Origin: an uncultured Collinsella sp.
GTDB lineage: Bacteria > Actinomycetota > Coriobacteriia > Coriobacteriales > Coriobacteriaceae
NCBI GenBank assembly: GCA_958350755.1
Contig: CATWID010000006.1
Location: 1-64,000 of the forward strand
DNA: 64,000 nucleotides
Direction of reading: 5' to 3'
Of this stretch, positions 51,411-60,140 are shown piece after piece (positions within the stretch are counted from its first letter, which is position 1; each line of letters opens with the position of its first letter). The position numbers were made by a program, and so were the translations under genes. The notes under the pieces were generated by a model. That model had not been told where the DNA came from and ran no database searches. It saw only the letters and a program-made list of their open reading frames with translations.

Positions 51411-52874
51411 CTACTCGCCGCGCTTCTCCTCGCGGCGAGCGGCGGCACGTGCATCGTGGATGCCCTTGATCGCGGCATGGCGTGCCGTGCGGGCGTCATG
51501 GATGGCGTCGCGAGCCTCGGCGGTCGTTGCCTTGGCAGAGCGCAACTTGGCGGCCAGGTCGGGGTTGGTTTCGGCGACCGCGGCAATCGTGGGGCCGTCG
51601 AGCTCCTCTTGCGTGGGCTCGGCCAAAAAGTCGATGGCATACTGGGCGGCCACCATGGAGCCCTTTGCCAGCACAGTCTCGTCGATCTTGTAGAAGCAGG
51701 AATGTTGGGCGTACGTGGCGCCAATCTTGGGGTTGCGCGTACCTACAAAGGCGAGCACGCCCGGTACACGGCGCAGGTACTCCGAAAAATCCTCGCCCGA
51801 AAGTGTGCCGCGATAATGGCCTTCGCCGGCTGCACCCAGGCACTTGACCACGGCCTGACGACAACGCTCGCTCGAGGCGGCATCGTTTTCGACCTTATAA
51901 TTGGCGATGGTGTAGTCGGTGAGCTCTGCCTCGGCGCCCAAGGCGGCCGCGGTATGCTCCACGATGCGGCGCATGAGCTCCGGCATTTCCTCGTGGGTCG
52001 AATCTCCGTAGGTGCGCACCGTGCCGGCGAGGTAGGCCGTGCCGGCGATAACGTTGCGCGCGGTGCCGCCGTGCAGCTCGCCGACGGTAATGACGGCCGG
52101 CTCGTAGGGGCTGATCTCGCGCGAAACGATGGTCTGCAGGGCATTGACGATCTCGGCGGCCACCATAACGGCGTCGTGGCCGCGCTGGGGCATGGCACCG
52201 TGGCATGAGGTGCCGCGAACATCGATGCGGAACCAGTCGGTATTGGCCATGCGCGGTCCGGGCTCGCAGCTCACGGTGCCGGCGTCGACCTCACTCCAGA
52301 TGTGCGCGGCGTAGGCGCCATCGACGCCGTCGAGCACGCCCGTGCCGATCATGAGCTTGGCGCCCTGGCCGTTTTCCTCGCTGGGCTGGAAGACGATGCG
52401 GACTTCGCCGTGGATGTCGTCGGTCATATGGCGCAGGATCTGCAGCGTGCCGAGCATCATGGCGATGTGGCAGTCGTGGCCGCAGGCGTGCATGCAGCCC
52501 TCGTTGACGCTGGCGAAATCCTCGCCGGTCTGCTCGGTGACGGGCAGGGCGTCGATATCCGCGCGCAGTAGGATGCGGCGGCGCGGCGTGCCGTCCTCGC
52601 GGTAGGCGTCGGGCGCGGTGCCGCGAAGGGTCGCCACCAGGCCCGTCTTAAGGGGACGCTCGTAGGGGATATTCATGGCGTCGAGCTGGTTGGCGATGTC
52701 GGAAGTCGTGCGCTCCTCGGCAAGGCTCAACTCCGGGTGCTTATGGAAGTGCCGGCGCTGCTTAATGATGTAGGGCTCAAACTCGGCGGCGATATCCTGG
52801 ATAGCCGCGGTGACGTCGTCTGCCGCGCGAACCTCGGTTGCCGCCATAATCTGCTGTGCCTTGGTCTTCGTCAT
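51411..52874 (-). CDS. M20 family amidohydrolase
   Basis: A 487-residue zinc amidohydrolase of the M20D group (hippurate hydrolase/IAA-amino acid hydrolase-like), which splits N-acyl amino acids or small amides. Conserved pieces are RHFHKHPELSLAE, ADIDALPVTEQTGEDFAS, the metal Cys and His in MHACGHDCHIAMMLG, FQPSEENGQGAKLMI and SCHGAMPQRGHDAV. After the catalytic core (about 400 residues) there is an unusual C-terminal extension of about 75 residues rich in Ala, Arg and Asp (DLAAKLRSAKATTAEARDAI). The ATG at 52874 follows GGAGC; the open frame upstream has no start signals. It is divergent from the YtcJ-type gene. Confidence 0.88.
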   Translation of the reverse strand: MTKTKAQQIMAATEVRAADDVTAAIQDIAAEFEPYIIKQRRHFHKHPELSLAEERTTSDIANQLDAMNIPYERPLKTGLVATLRGTAPDAYREDGTPRRRILLRADIDALPVTEQTGEDFASVNEGCMHACGHDCHIAMMLGTLQILRHMTDDIHGEVRIVFQPSEENGQGAKLMIGTGVLDGVDGAYAAHIWSEVDAGTVSCEPGPRMANTDWFRIDVRGTSCHGAMPQRGHDAVMVAAEIVNALQTIVSREISPYEPAVITVGELHGGTARNVIAGTAYLAGTVRTYGDSTHEEMPELMRRIVEHTAAALGAEAELTDYTIANYKVENDAASSERCRQAVVKCLGAAGEGHYRGTLSGEDFSEYLRRVPGVLAFVGTRNPKIGATYAQHSCFYKIDETVLAKGSMVAAQYAIDFLAEPTQEELDGPTIAAVAETNPDLAAKLRSAKATTAEARDAIHDARTARHAAIKGIHDARAAARREEKRGE

Positions 52875-53039
52875 GGTCGATTTGCTCCTTGCTGGTTTTG
52901 CAAAATCGTACAAGCTCATTCCAGTATGCCACCTGCCACTTGGCCTGGCAAAGGTGCCGTTTGCCGCTTGGCGTTTTGTAGCTGGAGCGGGGGAGTACAC
53001 TCGGGGGTGTTGAATTTCCTGCCAGAGATGGGGATGCCC

Positions 53040-54677
53040 ATGCAACATATCGATCGGATTATCCGCTCCAAGAACGTCTTTACCGCGCAAGACGGCATCG
53101 ATACCGCCCGCGAGCTGGCGATTGCCATCGCAGGCGACCGTATCGTCGCAGTCGGTGCGCCCGATGACGTGATTGCCGCCGCGCCTGCCGCCACGCCGGT
53201 TATCGACTACGGCGAGCAGTTTGTCTGCCCAGGTTTCCATGACGCTCATCTGCACTTCTTCCATACCTCGGTCGGCTCCTCGCCGTACATGCTCATGGAT
53301 ATGGGCACGTCCGAGGCGGCGCTGGTGCAACACGCGCTCGAGTTTTCCCAGGACCTGCCCGACGACGCTTGGGTTGTGACTCAGGGCTGGCGCGACTACC
53401 GTTGGGACCCGCCCGAGCATCCTACCAAGGCGTCGCTCGATGCGGCATTCCCCGATCGCCCCTGCGTTATGTATTCGGGCGACGGCCATACGCTGTGGCT
53501 CAACAGCCGCGCACTCGAGGCGCTCGGCGTCACGCGCGACAGCGAGCCGCCAGCGGGCGGTGGCTACGACAAGGACGCAAGCGGCGAGCTCACGGGCATT
53601 GCTCACGAGGCTGCTGCCATGCAGCTGCTACCGCGCTGCCTTGAGTGGCTGGGGGAGGATCGCATTGCAAGCGCTTACGCCGATCAAATGAGGCGTATGG
53701 CCGAGCAGGGCATCACCTCGATATGCGATATGTCGCTCATGCCCATGCCGGGCTGCGATTTTATCCGCGACGATGTCTACGGCAAGCTACAGGCAGCCGG
53801 CAAGCTGGGCATCCGAGCCCATCTGTTCCCCACGTTGCTGGATGACCAATCGCGCTTAGAAGAACTGCAGACCCGCTACGCGAACAACGCGCTGCTCTCG
53901 GCGCCTGGTTTTAAGCAGTTCTTCGACGGCGTCTCGAGCGAGCACACGGCATATCTCACCGAGCCCTATACCAATCCGCGCTTCCCGGGCGATCAAGGTC
54001 GCCTGACGGTTCCTGCCGAGCGCATGCGTAAGCTGGTTCTGGCGGCTGCGGAGCGCGGCCACACTGTGCGTATCCACGTCATCGGCGACGGTGCGATTCA
54101 TGCCGCGCTGGATATCTTCGAGGAGGCCGCCGACCTGTACGGCCTGCCCCAGCACGGCCATAACACACTCGAGCATCTGGAGAACCTCCTGCCCGAGGAC
54201 ATCGACCGCCTGCGCAAGCTCAACGTGGTCGCCTCGAGCCAGCCCTGTCATATCACACTCGACCCGGGTGGTCCGGAGCGCGACCTGGGCTTGGAGCGTA
54301 GCCGCATCATGTGGCCGTTTGCGACCTATAAGCAGTGCGGCATCCGCCAAGCCTTCGGCACCGATAGCCCCATCACAGCCGTTACCAGCATGAACGTGCT
54401 CTACACGGCTATCACCCGCCAAGACCCCCGCAGCCACTGGCCCGAGGGCGGTTGGCTGCCGAGCGAGCGTATCGATGCGGCAACGGCTCTGCGCAACTAC
54501 ACCCTGGGCAGCGCCTATGCAGCGGGCGACGAGCAAAACCTCGGCAGCCTAGAACCCGGCAAATACGCCGACCTGGTAGTCCTGGACCAAAACCCACTCA
54601 CCATCGACCCCCAAGAACTCCAAGCCACCAAAGTCCAAGCCACCTACCTAGCCGGCAACCTGATCTACGAGCGCTAA
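53040..54677 (+). CDS. YtcJ-like amidohydrolase (Amidohydro_3 family)
   Basis: A 545-residue metal-dependent amidohydrolase of the TIM-barrel superfamily. The metal motif HxH is in CPGFHDAHLHFF; further ligands are in HVIGDGAIHAALD and GTDSPITAVTSM. SLEPGKYADLVVLDQNPL marks the C-terminal composite domain. The exact substrate (an N-acyl or heterocyclic amide) cannot be read. Three ATG codons in a row (53028, 53034, 53040) are in frame; 53040 has GGGG six bases upstream and gives MQHIDRIIRSKNVFT. It lies divergently from the M20 amidohydrolase gene across a 165-base gap, so the two may share regulation. Confidence 0.85.
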   Translation: MQHIDRIIRSKNVFTAQDGIDTARELAIAIAGDRIVAVGAPDDVIAAAPAATPVIDYGEQFVCPGFHDAHLHFFHTSVGSSPYMLMDMGTSEAALVQHALEFSQDLPDDAWVVTQGWRDYRWDPPEHPTKASLDAAFPDRPCVMYSGDGHTLWLNSRALEALGVTRDSEPPAGGGYDKDASGELTGIAHEAAAMQLLPRCLEWLGEDRIASAYADQMRRMAEQGITSICDMSLMPMPGCDFIRDDVYGKLQAAGKLGIRAHLFPTLLDDQSRLEELQTRYANNALLSAPGFKQFFDGVSSEHTAYLTEPYTNPRFPGDQGRLTVPAERMRKLVLAAAERGHTVRIHVIGDGAIHAALDIFEEAADLYGLPQHGHNTLEHLENLLPEDIDRLRKLNVVASSQPCHITLDPGGPERDLGLERSRIMWPFATYKQCGIRQAFGTDSPITAVTSMNVLYTAITRQDPRSHWPEGGWLPSERIDAATALRNYTLGSAYAAGDEQNLGSLEPGKYADLVVLDQNPLTIDPQELQATKVQATYLAGNLIYER

Positions 54678-54696
54678 GTATTCATGTCTTACCGTT

Positions 54697-54744
54697 AAAC
54701 GCGGCTCGGGCAGCTTATTTTGGGATGGCGCTCGAGCCGCGTTT
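54697..54744 (+). terminator. Hairpin terminator after the YtcJ-like gene
   Basis: AAACGCGGCTCG (54697-54708) pairs perfectly with CGAGCCGCGTTT (54733-54744) across a 24-base loop. Confidence 0.75.
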
Positions 54745-54932
54745 GCGTTTCGGTGAGGATCCGCCATGTGCGTCCCTGCCCTGTTGGATTTGGGCGCGGG
54801 GTTGAGGTGCTGCTCCGTGCGTTCAATTTGGACATCAGCAGTGAAACCTCATGGTGTTTTGCATACTTCCAGTTGCAGATTGCATAAAAAAGCTGAGATG
54901 TTCTTTCCGGCCCTGATGTACCCCCGCCTGGG

Positions 54933-55170
54933 CCGTGCAAAAAACGGAGTATTCAGCACCGCGAGCTCTGCCGGTGCCGCTGCGGCTGAGTAACGTTACG
55001 GAGATTGACGTCATTTTGGGCTCCGGTACGGCGCGAAGTACGCCCATTTGTCCCAACGGGGTCTGCCCACCGACCAAAACCGCCCGCTGAAGGCGTTCTT
55101 GGGACCAATAAGGTATGTCCGGCGCGTATGCAGCCACCCTGGCCTGTTGAATACTCCCAAAAATGCACGG
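54933..55170. repeat. Large inverted-repeat region I before groES
   Basis: CCGTGCA and GGAGTATTCA (54933-54958, interrupted by AAAAAC) are complemented at 55145-55170 by TGAATACTCC and TGCACGG (with CAAAAA between). Inside, GTCCCAA (about 55049-55055) and TTGGGAC pair as well, as do several shorter stems (GGTACGGCGCGAAGTACGCC). No ORF with a start and ribosome binding site is present. The whole of 54745-55582 is non-coding. Confidence 0.55.
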
Positions 55171-55247
55171 TGCTCCCCAGGGGACCCGTGCGCGCAGCGA
55201 AAACCATGCCCACGTTCCTATCCGCATCGCCATTTTGCTGCACTGAC

Positions 55248-55445
55248 TTTTCTGAATGCCGGGCCCGAATTAGTTAACCTGGCTCCCGGGGCGGACCGGA
55301 GGGCATGAAGTTTGCTGCTCTACAGTCCTGCGCAAGACGGAAAGCACATTAAGTGCTTTCCTTTGCGTGCGGAACTCGCGACAAACTTCATGCCCTCCGG
55401 TCCGCCCCGGGGCCACTGCTAAGTTATCCCCCGGCATTCAGAAAA
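55248..55445. repeat. Large inverted-repeat region II: near-200-base hairpin
   Basis: The outer arms (16 bases, TTTTCTGAATGCCGGG, at 55248-55263 and complement ending at 55445) and the inner arms (30 bases, from CCCGGGGCGGACCGGAGGGC at 55285 to TTTG at 55314, and complement from 55382) are both perfect. An internal loop of about 20 bases separates them. The apex holds a third stem, GGAAAGCAC/GTGCTTTCC (55339-55361). The outer stem begins with TTTT. It could be a MITE or a stable structured RNA. Confidence 0.75.
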
Positions 55446-55582
55446 TCTAAGTGCCAAAAAATAAGATTTTTTGACTCCGTGTTGTATAACCCGCCATTCG
55501 TGGGTACCATTCAACGCGTACGCAAACAAAAAGGGTTAATTCGCGTGGTATAACCGCGCGGCCCAAAAAGGAGGAGACAAGC

Positions 55583-55876
55583 ATGTCGTCTTTGAAGCCG
55601 CTTGCAGATCGTGTTCTGGTCAAGCCCGACGAGGCCGAGCAGAAGACCGCTTCTGGTCTGTATATCGCCAGCAACGCTCAGGAGAAGCCGCAGCGCGGCA
55701 CCATCGTTGCCGTTGGCGCCGGCAAGGTCAACGACAAGGGTGAGCGCATCCCCATGGACGTCAAGGTCGGTGACGTTGTCATCTACGGTAAGTTCGGTGG
55801 CAACGAGGTCAAGGTCGACGGTGAGAAGTATCTGCTGATGCGCGCCGACGACATCTATGCCGTCGTCGAGGCCTAG
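55583..55876 (+). CDS. groES: Co-chaperonin GroES
   Basis: The 97-residue 10-kDa lid of the GroEL chaperonin. SLKPLADRVLVKPDEAEQKTASGLYI, the mobile-loop region KPQRGTIVAVGAGKVNDKGER and KVGDVVIYGKFGGNEVKVDGEKYLLMRADDIYAVVE are standard. The ATG follows AAAAAGGAGGAGACAAGC, an excellent site. groEL follows after 96 bases. No CIRCE (TTAGCACTC) or HspR-type inverted repeat was found in the 130 bases upstream. A GTATAACC word occurs twice there instead (55484-55491 and 55548-55555). Confidence 0.97.
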   Translation: MSSLKPLADRVLVKPDEAEQKTASGLYIASNAQEKPQRGTIVAVGAGKVNDKGERIPMDVKVGDVVIYGKFGGNEVKVDGEKYLLMRADDIYAVVEA

Positions 55877-55972
55877 TCTCGTCAGAATCTCTGATTCGTC
55901 TTTGAACGCGCCCGCCGCATAGGACTCGGAAGCGGCGACGCGAGTCACATTTCTTTTGGAGGATTACCTACC

Positions 55973-57610
55973 ATGGCAAAGAACATTACGTTCAACACCG
56001 ATGCCCGCGCTAAGCTCGCCAAGGGCGTCAACACTCTGGCCGACGCCGTTACCGTCACCATGGGCCCCAAGGGCCGTTACGTTGCGCTGCAGCGCACGTT
56101 CGGCGCCCCGACCATCACCAACGACGGCGTTTCCGTCGCTAAGGAGATCGAGCTCGAGGACAACATCGAGAACATGGGCGCTCAGCTGGTGAAGGAGGTC
56201 GCCACCAAGACCAACGACACCGTGGGCGACGGCACCACCACCGCAACCCTGCTCGCTCAGGCCATCGTCAACGACGGTCTGCGCAACGTCGCCGCTGGCG
56301 CCAACCCTCTGGCCATCCGTCGCGGCATCGACAAGGCTGTAAACGCCGCCGTCGCCGAGATGAAGAAGCAGGCCAAGCCGGTCGAGACCAAGGAGCAGAT
56401 CGCTTCCGTCGGTACCATCTCTGCCGGTGACCCCGAGATCGGCGAGAAGATCGCCGAGGCCATGGAGGTCGTGGGCAAGGACGGCGTCATCACCGTCGAG
56501 GATTCCCAGACGTTCGACATCACCATCGACACCGTCGAGGGCATGCAGTTCGACAAGGGCTATGTCTCCGCTTACTTCGTCACGGACAACGACCGCATGG
56601 AGGCCGTGATGAAGGATCCGTACATCCTCATCACCGACCAGAAGATCTCCAGCGTCCAGGACATCATGCCTGTTCTCGAGGCTGTCCAGCGCGCCGGCTG
56701 TGGCCTGCTCATCATCGCTGAGGACATCGACGGCGAGGCTCTGCCGACCCTGGTCCTCAACAAGATCCGTGGCGCCCTCAACGTCTGCGCCGTCAAGGCC
56801 CCGGGCTACGGCGATCGCCGCAAGCGCATCCTCGAGGACATCGCCGTCCTCACCGGTGGCCAGGCCGCTCTGGACGAGCTGGGCGTGAAGGTCGCTGACA
56901 TCACCGCCGATATGCTCGGTACCGCTAAGTCCGTCACCATCTCCAAGGACAACACCGTCGTCGTCGGCGGCGCTGGCTCCAAGGAGGCCATCGACGCCCG
57001 CATCGCTCAGATTAAGGGCGAGATGGAGAACACCACCTCTGACTTCGACCGTGAGAAGCTCCAGGAGCGCCTGGCCAAGCTCTCCGGTGGCGTTGCCGTC
57101 ATCAAGGTCGGCGCTGCTACCGAGTCCGAGCTCAAGGAGATCAAGCACCGCGTCGAGGATGCCCTGCAGGCTACCCGCGCTGCTGTCGAGGAGGGCATCG
57201 TCGCCGGCGGTGGCGTCGCCTTCATGGACGCTGCTCCTGCGCTCGATGCTGTCGAGATCGACGACCCCGAGGAGAAGATCGGCGTCGACATCGTCAAGAA
57301 GGCTCTGACCGCTCCGGTCGCCACCATCGCCAAGAACGCTGGCTTTGAGGGCGCTGTCGTGGTCGACAAGGTTGCCGAGCTGCCCGCCGGCCAGGGTCTC
57401 AACTCTGCCAACGGCGAGTGGGGCGACATGATCGAGATGGGCGTCCTCGACCCCGTCAAGGTCAGCCGCGTCACCCTGCAGAACGCTGCTTCTGTCGCCA
57501 GCCTGATCCTCATCACCGAGGCCACCGTCTCCGATGTGCCCAAAAACACTCAGCTTGAGGACGCTATCGCTGCTGCTACCGCTGGTCAGCAGGGCGGCGG
57601 TATGTACTAA
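55973..57610 (+). CDS. groEL: Chaperonin GroEL
   Basis: The 545-residue 60-kDa chaperonin that folds proteins in an ATP-driven double ring with GroES. The N terminus AKNITFNTDARAKLAKGVNTLADAVTVTMGPKGRYV, the ATP-site VGDGTTTATLLAQAI, and LLIIAEDIDGEALPTLVLNKIRG are typical. It ends in QQGGGMY, the glycine-methionine tail common in Gram-positive bacteria. Codons are highly biased. The ATG follows TTTTGGAGGATTACCTACC. A strong terminator lies at 57690-57736. The 96-base gap to groES is normal for groESL operons. Confidence 0.98.
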   Translation: MAKNITFNTDARAKLAKGVNTLADAVTVTMGPKGRYVALQRTFGAPTITNDGVSVAKEIELEDNIENMGAQLVKEVATKTNDTVGDGTTTATLLAQAIVNDGLRNVAAGANPLAIRRGIDKAVNAAVAEMKKQAKPVETKEQIASVGTISAGDPEIGEKIAEAMEVVGKDGVITVEDSQTFDITIDTVEGMQFDKGYVSAYFVTDNDRMEAVMKDPYILITDQKISSVQDIMPVLEAVQRAGCGLLIIAEDIDGEALPTLVLNKIRGALNVCAVKAPGYGDRRKRILEDIAVLTGGQAALDELGVKVADITADMLGTAKSVTISKDNTVVVGGAGSKEAIDARIAQIKGEMENTTSDFDREKLQERLAKLSGGVAVIKVGAATESELKEIKHRVEDALQATRAAVEEGIVAGGGVAFMDAAPALDAVEIDDPEEKIGVDIVKKALTAPVATIAKNAGFEGAVVVDKVAELPAGQGLNSANGEWGDMIEMGVLDPVKVSRVTLQNAASVASLILITEATVSDVPKNTQLEDAIAAATAGQQGGGMY

Positions 57611-57689
57611 GGCCGACAAGGTCTAGAACTCCCACCGGGGATCCGGGGGCGTGACGGGGCTTCTCTCCGGAACGTCCTCGGTTAAATTG

Positions 57690-57736
57690 GGACCCCTTGT
57701 CCTGCTCCTTTGGAGCCGCGGACAAGGGGTCCTTTT
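57690..57736 (+). terminator. Terminator of groESL
   Basis: GGACCCCTTGTCC (57690-57702) pairs perfectly with GGACAAGGGGTCC (57720-57732), followed by TTTTT. Confidence 0.92.
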
Positions 57737-57812
57737 TGTGTTGATGTCTTTATTTAATGAGGCGCTTTCCGCTTTGTTTGAATGGTGATGTAAGAGGAAA
57801 GACGCCGAGGAA

Positions 57813-59750
57813 TCAGAGCAGCCCTCTTGCTCGCTCGTCGTATATTTTATTGAGCTCCGATTGCACGTACTCTTCTTTGAGCTTGGCAATGAAACGCACG
57901 TCCGAGAATAGCCGGTAGATGAGTATCGCTGCGCCTCCGAGGTCGAGGCACTTGGGATTCTCTTTGATTAACGCCCGTATGACGCTGCTTGAAGTTGCGA
58001 TGGTATCGGACAGGAGGATGATTTTCTTGGTACGTGCTTGGAACATCTTGGTGCAGTAATCTGAACCGTCGTCCTTGAATATCAACGAGCACCCGTGAAG
58101 TGCCGCTATCAACCAGTTGATAAGAGCGGCCATGCCTGCCTGCGCGCCGACCTTCAGCACATCGCCGGTGCTGACGTATTTGGTAAGCGCCTCGGTATGT
58201 GTTTTGTCGAGGATGAGATTGGCGAATGGAATCTGTATCCCACACGGCGTGTACAGGTCTGTGCCGATGTGGATCAGCTGCTTGATTAGAGCAGCCGCGG
58301 CGGCATCTGGCTCGCTCACGACGCGTCTTCCCGCCGCAACCAGCATCTCTACAGTCCCAGCGGGCGCCCCAATCTGCGGATTTTTCCCAAAGGCGTCATA
58401 GGAGACCGAGTAGGTTGCGGGAATTCGTGCACCAATACCAAAAACATTGGTGTCTTTAACGCAGGTGATGCTGTTGGTCATGATGTTAGATGTTCCGAAC
58501 ACGAGACCGAGCACTGGGTCGTGGCCGAGGGTCGCGAACCGGTGGTTTGCGCCCTTGAAGAGTCCGACGTTTTCTGTCTCGTAGCGTGTCGCGTCGTAGG
58601 GCACTCCACGTGAATTAAGAATATGATGTTTTGAGGCGAACAGATGGTTCGATTCCCGTGGCATCCTGTCATCGAAACCAGAGAAGACACGACTTTGGAA
58701 GTCGTGCAGAGCATGTTCTTTTACGTTGCCCGCTCCGGCACACTCGACCTCCGTCAGTGAGTTGATGATAAGAATGCGGGCGACTTGGAGCATGGTTGCG
58801 GCTACGACGAAGGCCGCGTCGGCATCCTGCAGTCGCGTCCGCTCCTTGAACTCCCGGTCGATGTGCTGAAGGTTCTCGCCATACTCGCGGACGGACTTTT
58901 CGACTGCCTGCTCGGCCCGGCTCTCGTCAACGGCCATGCATGCCACCCTCGCCGCCATATAGTCGGCAAAGAGCCTGCAGGCATGCTCCTCTTCTTCTGT
59001 TACCTGACCGTCTGCCGCCGCGGCGACTTGCAACTGCTCGGCTATGGAGTCCAGCGACACGATGCTAACGTTGTCCAAACAGTCCTTGACTTGGTCGAAG
59101 GACAAACCCTCGTCATCCGCGATAACCTGCACCTTCGTCTTGACGTTATTTGGGAGGCCGCCGTCCAGCTTGAGGTAATCGAGACCATCCTCGAGCCACT
59201 TCTGCTCCTCTTGGGAGAAGTCACCGTCGCAGCGCATCAGGAAGCAGAGCGTTGCCACATATGCGTAGATGAAATTGTGTCGCTTCTCTCCCGCAAGGTA
59301 GGCGCCCTGCTTGATTCCGTCACGGAAACCTTTGATGCGTGCCCTGCGGAGTCGCGCGGAGAATGAGTTCTCCTTGATGGCATTGATCCCGCCCTCCACG
59401 GTCGACGCCGCGTCGGACGCAAGGGACGATGCTCCTTGGGCCAGATTTACGGCGGCACCGATGGCAATTCCGCCTACCGTGTTCGCGGCCCCTGTAATCG
59501 TTTTGCCTGCATCGGACGACGCAATTTGCTCGCCGGCACTCGACATGCCTTCCGCAACCGAGCACATGGCGCTGCCGATGGCCTCGGATGCCGAGGTGGC
59601 CGTGTCGACGATAACGTTTCCCGCGCCTTCAGCTGCATTCGTGGCGCCTTTGGCGGCGGACTCGATGGCCGCCGATGCGTCTTCTGCCATCTCACCGGCG
59701 GCTTGGGCGGCTTGGGATAGAGCCTTCCCGAGATCAAGTTTTGCTGCCAA
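57813..59750 (-). CDS. TerB-like large protein of unknown function
   Basis: A 645-residue protein starting at TTG (59750) six bases after AGGAG. Residues 1-125 are an Ala/Ser/Gly-rich amphipathic region (AAQAAGEMAEDASAAIESAA, AANTVGGIAIGAAVNLAQGA) that could lie on or in the membrane. A TerB-like helical domain follows (about 165-270, IYAYVATLCFLMRCDGDFSQEEQ and AAAADGQVTEEEEHACRLFADYM), a class of domain tied to membrane stress and tellurite response. The C-terminal half (about 370-640) has ANHRFATLGHDPVLGLVFGTSNIMTNSITC and LDLGGAAILIYRLFSDVRFI, which recur in uncharacterised proteins as I recall, but no function is known. The GC content looks lower than that of neighbouring genes. Confidence 0.7.
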   Translation of the reverse strand: MAAKLDLGKALSQAAQAAGEMAEDASAAIESAAKGATNAAEGAGNVIVDTATSASEAIGSAMCSVAEGMSSAGEQIASSDAGKTITGAANTVGGIAIGAAVNLAQGASSLASDAASTVEGGINAIKENSFSARLRRARIKGFRDGIKQGAYLAGEKRHNFIYAYVATLCFLMRCDGDFSQEEQKWLEDGLDYLKLDGGLPNNVKTKVQVIADDEGLSFDQVKDCLDNVSIVSLDSIAEQLQVAAAADGQVTEEEEHACRLFADYMAARVACMAVDESRAEQAVEKSVREYGENLQHIDREFKERTRLQDADAAFVVAATMLQVARILIINSLTEVECAGAGNVKEHALHDFQSRVFSGFDDRMPRESNHLFASKHHILNSRGVPYDATRYETENVGLFKGANHRFATLGHDPVLGLVFGTSNIMTNSITCVKDTNVFGIGARIPATYSVSYDAFGKNPQIGAPAGTVEMLVAAGRRVVSEPDAAAAALIKQLIHIGTDLYTPCGIQIPFANLILDKTHTEALTKYVSTGDVLKVGAQAGMAALINWLIAALHGCSLIFKDDGSDYCTKMFQARTKKIILLSDTIATSSSVIRALIKENPKCLDLGGAAILIYRLFSDVRFIAKLKEEYVQSELNKIYDERARGLL

Positions 59751-59909
59751 TTTGTTCTCCTGACATACGCGGGTTGCGCAGTGACCTCCTTCATACTACT
59801 GCGCGGTGCGGAGCATTGGGTACGTCGGTGGATTGATGATTGCGGAAAATGGGATACTGCATCTTCATCCCGCTTCCGTTTCCCCCGCCATAGATTACCC
59901 TCGGCATAC

Positions 59910-59937
59910 TTGCGTGAACGATTGCTCGTGCTACACT
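59910..59937 (+). promoter_or_regulatory. Promoter of the riboflavin transporter operon
   Basis: TTGCGT (59910-59915), a 16-base spacer and TACACT (59932-59937), positioned just before the riboswitch. The gap 59751-59909 contains a small TGCGCAGT/ACTGCGCG hairpin near 59776-59804 and nothing else recognisable. Confidence 0.6.
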
Positions 59938-59949
59938 TGCAATTGCTGT

Positions 59950-60130
59950 TTCAGGGCGGGGTGAAATTCCCCACTGGCGGTAAATCGGGCGGTGTCAAAG
60001 GGGCGCCGTGGCGCAGGCGAGATGCCTGCGGCCGAGCCGATGAGTCCGCGACCCGTGTGTGCGTTGGTTCGCATGCCGGCTGAACTGGTGAGATTCCAGT
60101 ACCAACGGTTAGAGTCCGGATGAAAGAGGC
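59950..60130 (+). ncRNA. FMN riboswitch (RFN element)
   Basis: The conserved sequence order of the FMN aptamer is present: TCAGGGCGGGGTGAAATTCC, CCACTGGCGGTAAAT, then a variable stem, the GAGCCGATGAGTCCGCGACC-like region, CTGGTGAGATTCCAG and the terminal GGTTAGAGTCCGGATGAAAG. It lies directly upstream of ribU, so FMN binding should reduce expression of riboflavin uptake. No separate terminator is obvious between it and the ATG, 10 bases on, so control of translation is more likely than of transcription. Confidence 0.96.
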
Positions 60131-60140
60131 AGGTGATCTT

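Noticed and set aside
55583..55876. CIRCE element before groES
   Set aside because: No TTAGCACTC or GAGTGCTAA in the 130 bases upstream.
55964..57619. Minus-strand frame opposite groEL
   Set aside because: Shadow of strongly biased groEL codons.
60120..60140. ATG at 60120 as the start of ribU
   Set aside because: It is part of the conserved GGATGAAAG end of the FMN riboswitch. The ATG at 60141 has a ribosome binding site.
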